A stretch of 30,736 bases of DNA from positions 1 through 30,736 of the forward strand of contig CAYWSE010000041.1 of assembly GCA_964461025.1 (NCBI GenBank), given 5' to 3'. Made by a program: the position numbers and the translations under genes. Below, piece after piece: positions 9,177 to 16,999 of this stretch. Source of the stretch: JAHBVL01 sp964461025 (GTDB lineage: Bacteria; Chloroflexota; Chloroflexia; Thermomicrobiales; UBA6265). The first letter of the stretch is position 1, and each line of letters opens with the position of its first letter. Under the pieces are notes generated by a model. The model did not search any database. It was not told the origin of the DNA and saw only the letters and a program-made list of their open reading frames with translations.

Positions 9177-11193
9177 TCGCGTGATTCGAGATTCGATCCT
9201 GACGCCGCCGCTCATCGCCTTCGGGAGATCGATATGCGGCGATCTCGCTGCGGGGTTGCGCCGGGAGTGGCTGGTCACCAACGGGTTGGGAGGGTACGCG
9301 TCGGGAACGCTTGCTGGTCCGGCGACGCGCTCCTATCACGGGTTGCTCGTTGCCGCGCTCGAGCCGCCAGTCGCTCGCACCGTGCTGGTCGGTGCACTCG
9401 ATGAAAAGGTGACCTATGCCGGCAGGACCTGGTCGCTTTCCACTCATGAGTTCCGGGAGGGAGTTGCCGAACCGGGTGGGTATCGGCACCTCGTCGACTT
9501 CCATCTGGATGGCGCGTTGCCGGTCTGGACATACCTGATCGGCGACGCGCTCATCCAGCGCCGGCTGTGGATGGACTACGGTCACAACAGAACATGGGTT
9601 GCCTATCATCACTTGCGCGGCAGCCTGCCATGCTCGTTCACGATCACTCCGCTGGTCACCTTTCGGAGTTTTCACGCGCTCTCTCGACGCGATCAGCACA
9701 CCTTTCATGTCGACGCGAGCGATCACGGCGCGCGCGTTTCGACTGGCGATTCGTCATTCAACGTGCAAAGCGATCGCGCCGCATTCGTTCCCGGCGGTAC
9801 GTGGTGGTGGGATTTTCATTACCGGCAGGAAACCGCTCGTGGTCTCAACGATGAAGGCGACCTCTTCGCGATCGGTTCGTTCGAAGCAACGTTGACGGCC
9901 GGGGAATCCTTCGCGCTGGTGCTCTCCACAGAACCGGTGGATGCCGCAATCGATGCACAGGCGTCGCTCGCCGAGGCGCAGTCGCGGCAACAGACCCTCC
10001 TTTCGAACGCTGACGCGGTGGAAGCTGACGCGGCCATTCAGCAGCTGATTCTCAGCGCCGACCAGTTCCTCGTCGCGCGGCCACTTCCCGACGCCCCGGA
10101 CGGACGCTCCATTATCGCCGGCTATCCCTGGTTCAATGACTGGGGACGCGACACGATGATTTCGCTTCCCGGATTGTGCCTGGCCACCGGACGCATTGCC
10201 GAGGCCGAGTCGATTCTGCGCACCTTCAGCAGATTCGTCAGTGACGGACTTCTTCCCAATAATTTCCCGGACAGCGCCGGCGTCATACCGGGCTACAACA
10301 CGGTCGATGCGACTCTCTGGTATGTGCTGGCGATCGAGGCCTACACGCGAACAACCGGTGACAAGCGCCTGGTCACCGATCTCCTGCCTGTGCTGACCGG
10401 CATCGCCGAGCATCATCTGGCTGGCACGCGCTACGGGATCGCGGTCGATCCGGCCGATGGGTTGTTGAAGGCGGGAGAACCGGGAGTCCAGCTGACCTGG
10501 ATGGACGCCCGCGTTGGCGATTGGGTCGTGACGCCCCGCATCGGAAAGCCCGTCGAGATCAATGCGCTCTGGTACAACGCTCTGCGCATCGTGAGCGGAT
10601 ATCTCACCGATTTCGGCGATGCCGCGACGGCCTCCCGATACGATGACCTCGCGAGTCAGGTGCGAACGTCGTTTCTGGCGCGTTTCCGCCGGGAGGGGAC
10701 GGACCACCTTGCCGATGTCGTCGACGGACCTGACGGTGATGACTGGTCGGTGCGGCCGAATCAAATCTTCGCGCTGTCGTTGCCATTTCCCCTGATCGAA
10801 GGCGACCAGGCAAGAACGCTCCTCGACGCGATCGCCCGTGATCTGCTGACCGATCTGGGACTGCGCTCGCTCTCGCCCTCCGACCCGGCCTACCGGGGTA
10901 CGTATGGCGGCGACCAGGTCCAGCGCGACGGCGCCTATCATCAGGGGCCGGTCTGGGGCTGGTTGCTTGGTCCATTTGTGGAAGCGTGCCTGCGAGCAGG
11001 ATTCGATCGCGAGGCACTGGCGTCGACTCTGATGCTGGTTGAGAATCATCTCAAGGACGCAGGACTGGGGAGCATCTCTGAAATCTTCGAGGGCGACGCT
11101 CCCCACCGGCCGGATGGCTGCTTCGCCCAGGCATGGAGCGTCGCGGAAGTCCTGCGCGTGTGGCGAATGATCGAGGCGATACCGGCGGCATAG
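9169..11193 (+). CDS. amylo-alpha-1,6-glucosidase, glycogen-debranching enzyme-like
   Basis: This 674-aa protein has the bacterial/archaeal debranching-enzyme layout: an N-terminal GDE_N domain (LRREWLVTNGLGGYASGTLAG, TRSYHGLLVAAL, residues about 25-60 onward) and a C-terminal GH133-type (alpha/alpha)6 domain. WFNDWGRDTMISLPGL carries the catalytic Asp (D328), and SISEIFEGD near the end carries the partner Glu (E638 or E641). It is predicted to hydrolyse alpha-1,6 branch points of glycogen-like glucans. The ATG lies inside the last codons of the GH63 gene (ATGGCTGA overlap), a sign of translational coupling. This type lacks the 4-alpha-glucanotransferase domain of eukaryotic debranching enzymes, so the GH63 neighbour may handle the released oligosaccharides; that link is inference. 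Confidence 0.93.
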
Positions 11194-11285
11194 AGACCGC
11201 CCTCTACCCTCGGGAGGCCGCGTTTGTCCGTCACACACGTACCGTGACATGGCTTCTTCGAGCCAAGCATCCTCACCAAGGGCAA

Positions 11286-11310
11286 GGGCGCCCACGAGGG
11301 ACGCCCCTAC
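11286..11310 (-). repeat. single GTAGGGGCG-type intergenic palindrome unit
   Basis: On the minus strand this reads GTAGGGGCG, then TCCCTCGTGG, then GCGCCC. It is the same layout as each arm of the in-gene palindrome at 30437-30494 (GTAGGGGCGGACCTCCGTG followed by TCCGCCC). It lies in the 242-base gap between two convergent genes (debranching enzyme and propeller protein). No clear terminator is seen in that gap. Confidence 0.5.
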
Positions 11311-11435
11311 GACTGCTGTCGCATTCGCCATTCTGAAATCCGGCGAAAAACCACGCATAGCCTCGCCATTTATGGCGCTTGTCTGCGGCCACCACCATCC
11401 TCTGGAAAAACGTCCTGCGCTTCTCGTCGGTGGTT

Positions 11436-13982
11436 TCAGTCAGCGACCGCCACCAATTCGGAGACCGGACTCCCCGCCGCTGGCGATGCCAGCGGCGGTT
11501 CGAGGTGGAAGAAGTACACGGTACCGTTCACAAAGTCCGCAATCACATACGAGCCGTCGTCGAGCACCAGCAGAACGCCCGAGTTGGGAATCGGTGCCCC
11601 GGCAGGATCCCTCAGCGTCCAGACACCGAGGGTATTCCCGGACTGGTCTGTAATGAAAAGCCGGGATCCATCGATATCGGCGAGAACGAGATTTCCCGCG
11701 TTATCGATCGTCATCGACTGGATCCAGACTGGCTGGCCTGGGATCTCTCGCTCGTCCAAGGCCTGCAGGAAAGTGCCGTCGCTGGCCCACTGCTGGATGC
11801 GATTGTTCTTTGGATCAGGTACCCAGATCGAGTCGTCCGGTCCTAAGGTCGCATAGCCTTGGTAGTCGAGCTGTCCTTCCGCTGCTCCGGTTCCAGCTGT
11901 TGTAAGCAGCCAGTTACCCTCGGAGTCAAATTTCTGCAGGTTGTCCCTCAAGCTGTCACTGACCCAGACGTTGCCCAACGAATCGACAAAGATGTCATCA
12001 GGGCTGACGAACTCCCCGTCATCGGTGCCGCGGCCACCCCACGCTTGCTTGAACTGGCGTTCGGCGTCGAAGTGCTGAACTCGTGCGTTTCCGGTGTCGG
12101 CGACGTAGAAGGAACCGTCAGCAGCAAAGGCAATCGATCCCAATGAGTCACCGTTGCTCCGCGTAAAGGTGAACTGACCATCCCCTGTTCCGGACACTCC
12201 CCATGTTTCGATGAAGGTACCCTCGCTCCCCAGAATCACGAAGCGATCGTTGGCGCCGTCGGTCATCCAGAGAGTTCCATCGGGTGCCTGTGCAAGACCG
12301 GACACCGTGCCCAGTGGCCCATCTCCCTCAGTGACTACCCGATCAATGACCACCGAGCCGTTGATCTCACCAGGTTCGACCTCAGACGCGTCGGCCTGGG
12401 GCGACGGAGAAGCGGCTGGCGCGGTTCCGGGCCCTGCATCAGCTGCGGGAGCCACGATCGAGTCAGAACCAGTTATCGCGTAGAGGTTGCCGAGATCGGT
12501 GCCGGTGTAGATCACCGCACCAGCAACGGTCAGCGCGTACTCCACCGATCCTTCGATTGGGTAGTTCCACATCTCTACGCCAGTCGCGGCACTGATGGCC
12601 CGGATAAATCCGCCATTGTCGGCGACGTAAAGCGTTGACCCACTGAGAATCGGCACGGTCCGCACGAAGCCGTCGAGCTGGAACTCCCAGATCGGTTCGC
12701 CGTTGGATGCGTCAAAAGCATGCAGCACCGCATCCTCGCTGATGCTGTAGAGTCGATCGACTGACGCCGTCGCCGAAATCAGACCATGGTCGGCCGCCTG
12801 CGAATGCTCCCAGAGCAAATCACCGGAGGCGGCGTTGAGCACGTAGAAGCGATTCGTGTCACTCCCCGACGCGGTGATGTAGGCCACTCCGTTGGCAATC
12901 GTCGGGGTCGCATACCCGCCTTCGCCGTCGCCCTGGAACATCCATCGCTGCTCGCCAGTCTTGGCATCGAACGCCTGGAACTGCCGGTTGCCATTCCCCA
13001 TGTAGGCCAGACCATCAGCGACAGCCGGTGCGCCCGCGGCATCGCCGCCGAGCTCGGCCTGCCAGATTTCCTCGCCGGTCTGTGCATCGAGACCGTAGAA
13101 GATGCCTTCCGGAGTCACGACATAGGCGATGCCATCGACGACCGCAGCGGACGATTGTTGACGAATACCCGGGAAGGTCCAGAGCTCCTCTTGGGATGTC
13201 GTGTCGACGGCAAAGAACGTCCCGTCGTCGCTGCCGAAATAGGCAACGCCGTCGACCACCGCCGGCCCCGACGTGACGGGTGAGGGCGTGTCGAACGTCC
13301 ACAGGGGCTCTCCGCTGAACGCATCGATCGCGTACAACCCGGCATCGCCCCCTTCAACATAGAGCACGCCCTCGACGACCGCCGGCGACCACTGGAACCA
13401 GGTCGGCAGGTTGATTGTCCAAAGTTCCTCCGGCGCCCCCTTCGGGCCTGGACCATAGACAACGCCGGTTCTCGCGGCGTCGCCTCGATACATCGAAATG
13501 TCGGGCGACGCTTCGACTTCCGGCGTCCCGGCCGGAACGACGACATGCGATCCGTCATCGCTGTTGCCAAATGCAAACCAGATACCGGCGGCCGAAACAG
13601 CGATCAACAGGATCACCAGACCAATCCGCAGGGCTTGCCCGAATCCACTGCCCAGAATGGGCCGCCATGCATTTCCGGCTGGTCTGCCGGGAGATTTGAT
13701 CGATTGACCGGGGCGCGTTCGCCCCGGAATGCGTGGAAGCGGAATCGCCTCCGCGCCGGGATGTGCTGCTGCGTTCATCAAAATTCTCTCCAGTCTGTCG
13801 GCGAAAACCGGATCGGGCAGCGGTGGGCGATACCCATCCCTGACCTCGTGAATCGCCGCCAGATAGGTCGGCTCCACCCGCGACGCCAGCTGAGCAAGCT
13901 CGTCGGCCGGCGAATGGCGGTTGAGCGCATTCCAGTAGTCAGACAAAGCACTCGAGTTCGGGGAGGATCTGAACAGTCTCAT
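11436..13982 (-). CDS. membrane-anchored sigma-factor partner with two extracytoplasmic beta-propellers (PQQ-like plus NHL)
   Basis: This 848-aa protein is encoded directly after an ECF sigma gene with an ATGA overlap. Residues 1-117 are cytoplasmic and include SDYWNALNRHSPADELAQL and PPLPDPVFADRLERIL, a pattern seen in proteins next to sigma factors in this lineage. One membrane helix follows (about 118-139, LRIGLVILLIAVSAAGIWFA). Residues about 165-505 are seven or so PQQ-like repeats (LYAIDAFSGEPLWTF, FYGLDAQTGEEIW, LHAFDASNGEPIW). An Ala/Pro/Ser linker (507-540) leads to NHL-type repeats to about 835 (FYVADTGNARVQHFD, VWVSDSLRDNLQKFD, IWVPDPKNNRIQQW). The likely role is an anti-sigma-like signal transducer that senses an extracytoplasmic cue, inferred from operon and topology; no zinc anti-sigma motif is seen. 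A longer start inside the sigma gene is rejected. Confidence 0.85.
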   Translation of the reverse strand: MRLFRSSPNSSALSDYWNALNRHSPADELAQLASRVEPTYLAAIHEVRDGYRPPLPDPVFADRLERILMNAAAHPGAEAIPLPRIPGRTRPGQSIKSPGRPAGNAWRPILGSGFGQALRIGLVILLIAVSAAGIWFAFGNSDDGSHVVVPAGTPEVEASPDISMYRGDAARTGVVYGPGPKGAPEELWTINLPTWFQWSPAVVEGVLYVEGGDAGLYAIDAFSGEPLWTFDTPSPVTSGPAVVDGVAYFGSDDGTFFAVDTTSQEELWTFPGIRQQSSAAVVDGIAYVVTPEGIFYGLDAQTGEEIWQAELGGDAAGAPAVADGLAYMGNGNRQFQAFDAKTGEQRWMFQGDGEGGYATPTIANGVAYITASGSDTNRFYVLNAASGDLLWEHSQAADHGLISATASVDRLYSISEDAVLHAFDASNGEPIWEFQLDGFVRTVPILSGSTLYVADNGGFIRAISAATGVEMWNYPIEGSVEYALTVAGAVIYTGTDLGNLYAITGSDSIVAPAADAGPGTAPAASPSPQADASEVEPGEINGSVVIDRVVTEGDGPLGTVSGLAQAPDGTLWMTDGANDRFVILGSEGTFIETWGVSGTGDGQFTFTRSNGDSLGSIAFAADGSFYVADTGNARVQHFDAERQFKQAWGGRGTDDGEFVSPDDIFVDSLGNVWVSDSLRDNLQKFDSEGNWLLTTAGTGAAEGQLDYQGYATLGPDDSIWVPDPKNNRIQQWASDGTFLQALDEREIPGQPVWIQSMTIDNAGNLVLADIDGSRLFITDQSGNTLGVWTLRDPAGAPIPNSGVLLVLDDGSYVIADFVNGTVYFFHLEPPLASPAAGSPVSELVAVAD

Positions 13983-14581
13983 GACTGACCTCCCCGAATG
14001 CGTTCCAGGCAATCCCGCAGACGTCGCACCATCCGGGACTGGGCAGTGCGAATCGCCCCGTAACTGCGCTGGAGCGCCGTGGCGATTTCGCGGTCGGTCA
14101 ACCCCTGCAACCGAAGGTCCAGAAGATCGCGGTCGGTGCTCGAGAGACATTCCCGGCGCAACCGTTCGAGCTCACGTGACCATTCGGCTGAAATGGCCGC
14201 CGATTCCGGCGAAGCCGCATCGTCAACAAGATCGGGCGCGTCGTCGATGGTCGTCATGCCGACCCGCCCACTTCGCTGAACGTCGATGACGACATTTCTG
14301 GCGATGGCGAACAGCCATCCTGCGAAGAGCTCCGGCTCGCGGCAAGTCGGCAACGAGCTGAGCGCCTTCAGAAAAACCGTCTGGGTGGCGTCCTCCGCCG
14401 CCTCGCGCGTCGACAGGCGCGTGGCGGAGAAGGCGTACACCTGGTTCAGATACCGGCGGTAGAGGAGGGCAAATGCCCGGGCGTCGCCAAGCCTGACCTG
14501 CGCGACAAGCGCGGCGTCGCTCTCGTCCGGATCCTTGGACGAATGCGCATCTGCTGGTGTGCTGTTTCGCAGCCAACTCAC
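13979..14581 (-). CDS. ECF-type RNA polymerase sigma factor
   Basis: This 200-aa sigma-70 family factor of the extracytoplasmic-function type has only regions 2 and 4. Region 2 covers about residues 36-104 (ALLYRRYLNQVYAFSATRL, EDATQTVFLKAL, FAGWLFAIARNVVIDVQRS). Region 4 covers about 138-192 (STDRDLLDLRLQGLTDREIATALQRS, the recognition helix-turn-helix, then IRTAQSRMVRRLRDCL). The start is a GTG at 14581 with GGGGAG nine to ten bases upstream. The stop overlaps the start of the membrane beta-propeller gene (ATGA), so the two are a coupled pair. A TGTAAC-N16-CGTC element upstream is of the kind ECF factors use on their own promoters, which suggests autoregulation (inferred). Confidence 0.93.
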   Translation of the reverse strand: MSWLRNSTPADAHSSKDPDESDAALVAQVRLGDARAFALLYRRYLNQVYAFSATRLSTREAAEDATQTVFLKALSSLPTCREPELFAGWLFAIARNVVIDVQRSGRVGMTTIDDAPDLVDDAASPESAAISAEWSRELERLRRECLSSTDRDLLDLRLQGLTDREIATALQRSYGAIRTAQSRMVRRLRDCLERIRGGQS

Positions 14582-14626
14582 CGAGGTTCGCTCCCCAGAA
14601 CCGCTTCGAACGCGTTCACCGATACA

Positions 14627-14652
14627 GACGGAGCGAGACGATTTGTGTTACA
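14627..14652 (-). promoter_or_regulatory. candidate ECF-type promoter of the sigma factor gene
   Basis: Read on the minus strand, TGTAAC (14652-14647) is followed by a 16-base spacer and CGTC (14630-14627), about 45 bases before the GTG start. The AAC core at -35 and CGTC at -10 are typical of ECF-dependent promoters. This was found by eye, and the GC-rich context makes chance matches possible. Confidence 0.4.
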
Positions 14653-14843
14653 GGTCGTTGCTCCCCCTATTGTGACATTCGTCTCCCGCCGGTGCGGCTT
14701 CCCGCACGATCCCGGAAATCGAAATTTCCGATCTGCCGCTGACCTGCTGGTGATGCGTGGCGCGGCGTCATGTTGAAAGTCCCCCTTTCCTGAGAAAACA
14801 GAAGCAACGAATCGCGCCGCTTCGAACGTGTCAGGGAGATGGA

Positions 14844-15803
14844 ATGACGCCAGCACCTTTTGCTCAGTTGTCCGTTCCGGTGCTCAAAGCCGGAAGCTCG
14901 GTCCATCGGCAGACAACTGGCGCGATCCCGGCTGTTATCGCCGCAAATCTCATCTGGGGACTTAGCTTCGTCGCAACCAAACCGCTGCTCGACACGCTCC
15001 CCCCGGCGACCCTCGGGATCGGCAGACTCTTCTTCGCTCTCTTCATCCTCCTGCCAGTCATCGTTCTCACCGATCGACCCATTGCTCTCGGATGGGCGCC
15101 GGCAATGCTCGGGGCAAGTGGCATCGTGCTCACGCTCTTGCTGCAAAACATGGGACTCGAGCGCACGAGCGCAACCAACGCCTCCTGCCTGGCAGGAGCC
15201 GTACCGGCTATTGCTGTGGTGCTCGCATTCGTTCTGTTGCGCAAACGACCGGGAAGGCGTGAACTGTTCGCCGTGGCGCTCTCGGTCGCAGGAGTGATGG
15301 CAATCGTTCTGTCTCACTCCGAAGCGAGCGTGTCGATGTCGCTGCAAGGCGACCTCCTCATGCTCGCCAGCGCTGCATCACTGGCCGCCTATCTGGTGCT
15401 CGGCAGCCGCTACTTTTCGCGAATCGACCCAATCTCGCTGGTCGCCGGAAGCTCGATCTACGGCATGCTGATGCTGTTGCCGGTCGCTGGTCTCGAAGCT
15501 TCCCGCGGTCAGGGCTCCCTGCCTGACGCGCGGGAAATCGCCATGCTGGTCTTTCTCGGCGCTGGCGCCTCCGCGGTCGCCTACTGTCTGGAAGGACGAG
15601 CACTCAGCGAGCTCGGGGCGAGTCCGGTCGCGATGTTCGGCAATCTGGCTCCCGCCGCCGGCATCGCCGCATCAGCGTTCTTCCTCCGCGAATCAGTGTC
15701 AGCCGCGCAGGTGGTCGGGGCGGTGCTCGTCATTGCCGGTGCGGCAATCGTCACTCGACCTGCCACCCGACCCCGCTTTCTTTCCCCCGCCTCCGCAACC
15801 TGA
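14844..15803 (+). CDS. EamA/DMT-superfamily membrane transporter
   Basis: This 319-aa integral membrane protein has about ten transmembrane segments arranged as two EamA repeats. The first opens IPAVIAANLIWGLSFVATKPLL and the second begins near LQGDLLMLASAASLAAYLVLGSRYF. The late segment LAPAAGIAASAFFLRESVSAAQVVGAVLVIAGA is characteristic of the family. Members export amino acids, nucleosides or other small metabolites, and the substrate is not predictable here. The ATG at 14844 is preceded by GGGAG five bases upstream; an in-frame start at 14757 lacks one. The gene is transcribed away from the ECF sigma gene across a 262-base gap that must hold both promoters, so regulation by that sigma factor is possible but unproven. 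Confidence 0.92.
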   Translation: MTPAPFAQLSVPVLKAGSSVHRQTTGAIPAVIAANLIWGLSFVATKPLLDTLPPATLGIGRLFFALFILLPVIVLTDRPIALGWAPAMLGASGIVLTLLLQNMGLERTSATNASCLAGAVPAIAVVLAFVLLRKRPGRRELFAVALSVAGVMAIVLSHSEASVSMSLQGDLLMLASAASLAAYLVLGSRYFSRIDPISLVAGSSIYGMLMLLPVAGLEASRGQGSLPDAREIAMLVFLGAGASAVAYCLEGRALSELGASPVAMFGNLAPAAGIAASAFFLRESVSAAQVVGAVLVIAGAAIVTRPATRPRFLSPASAT

Positions 15804-15852
15804 GCAACCACCATCCACTATCCATCGTTCACCATTTGACGCCCGGTCACGA

Positions 15853-15872
15853 TGTGACGAAACACGGTCACA
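15853..15872. promoter_or_regulatory. inverted repeat TGTGAC-N8-GTCACA upstream of the secreted protein gene
   Basis: This is a perfect 6-bp inverted repeat with an 8-base spacer, 55 bases before the GTG at 15928 and just downstream of TTGACG (15836-15841). It may be an operator or a weak hairpin. The half-sites resemble CRP/FNR half-sites, but the spacing is wrong for a standard CRP site. Confidence 0.3.
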
Positions 15873-15927
15873 TTCTGCACAATGGCTCCTGCGCGCCTGC
15901 GCGAATGGTCGACGGAAGGACAATTGG

Positions 15928-16902
15928 GTGGAAAAGCGCGGACGGACGATTCACCGCTCGGCAATCTGGACATTGATCGCGGCGCTGGGCATGTCCTTGG
16001 TAATCGGCGGGTCCTGGTCAGCACCCAGTTCCGCGCAGGATGACGCCACCCCGGCAGCAAACGCCTCTCCAGCCGCGCTGTCGCCCGAAGAGGCGCGCTT
16101 TGCCCGCCTTGGTGGCACACTCACTGAGGTGCTCTCCGCCTACGGCGTGCCCGACTGGACCGACAGCGGCATGGTCGGCTACAACGCGATCCCTCTCGCC
16201 GGGGTCGACACCATCACCATGGTCTTCTACGACGCCCAGGAGCGCGTGCGCAGCTATCTCCTGGTTTACCTGGAGCGACCCGATGCGCTCGATACCAATG
16301 AAGCGATCGCCGCGGTCGTCGCCGATGTCGCCCCACGTGACGGCGAATGCGACACCGAACCGCAGTCAGATTCGACCTACGGCGATCGAACCTTCGCCTG
16401 CATCAGCCAGGCGCTTCAGGGAGTTTTCACTCAGGATGATTTCGTAGCATTCGAGGTCACTGGCGAAGACGGCACATACAACTTCGCGATCGATCCCACC
16501 GACGACGCCTACTTCGAAATCGCCGTTCGTCTTGGCACAAACGGCATTCCCGGTCCGCCGACTCCGGTGCCGACGCCGACGCCCGTTCCGCCACCGCCGC
16601 TCGATAAGACTTATCCGCCAGTCGATGACGCCGCGGCGCTGATCGATGGCAGCATCAAGGCGGGAACCACGCTCTCCGTCACCGGGACGGTGCTCGAAGT
16701 CAGACCAGCCACATCGGGCACAACGCTGATTCTGGATGTGCCAGCCGAGGACGAATCGAGCGTCATTGTCGCCGCCGAGAATACGGACGATCTCGCTGGC
16801 GTCTATGCGGGAGAAACCTGGACGGTGTATGGCGTGTACACGGGTTATGAATGCGCTGATGCCGGATGCGTCGCAACGATCTATGTCATGAAACTGGGCT
16901 GA
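15928..16902 (+). CDS. secreted two-domain protein with Pro/Thr linker, function unknown
   Basis: This 324-aa exported protein starts with a signal peptide (basic KRGRTIHR, hydrophobic core AIWTLIAALGMSLVIGGSW, likely cleavage after SSAQ). Residues about 55-210 form a conserved-looking domain with FARLGGTLTEVLSAYGVPDW and two cysteines (DGECDTEP, TFACISQ) that could pair. A linker rich in PTPVPTPTPVPPPP (about 212-228) joins a C-terminal roughly 90-residue beta domain (TLSVTGTVLEVRPATSG, GETWTVYGVYTGYECADAGC) that resembles the tRNA_anti-like OB fold. A GTG start with AAGGA seven bases upstream is chosen because it yields the signal peptide. No function can be named; a surface or cell-envelope role is likely. 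Confidence 0.8.
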   Translation: MEKRGRTIHRSAIWTLIAALGMSLVIGGSWSAPSSAQDDATPAANASPAALSPEEARFARLGGTLTEVLSAYGVPDWTDSGMVGYNAIPLAGVDTITMVFYDAQERVRSYLLVYLERPDALDTNEAIAAVVADVAPRDGECDTEPQSDSTYGDRTFACISQALQGVFTQDDFVAFEVTGEDGTYNFAIDPTDDAYFEIAVRLGTNGIPGPPTPVPTPTPVPPPPLDKTYPPVDDAAALIDGSIKAGTTLSVTGTVLEVRPATSGTTLILDVPAEDESSVIVAAENTDDLAGVYAGETWTVYGVYTGYECADAGCVATIYVMKLG

Positions 16903-16999
16903 CGCCCGCTTCCCGAAACCGCAGCAGCCCCACAACCCGGCAAGGGTTTCGTATCGTTAGCCCGGTGTTTCAATGCAGGCTGCGTCTCATGCCGGAGCA

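Noticed and set aside
9754..11358. 534-codon open frame on the minus strand
   Set aside because: It is antisense to the debranching enzyme, whose catalytic motifs are intact; the composition is arginine-rich and there is no domain.
15853..15872. TGTGA/TCACA half-sites considered as a CRP/FNR site
   Set aside because: The spacing between the half-sites is 10 bases, not the 6 expected for CRP, so only a generic inverted repeat is reported.
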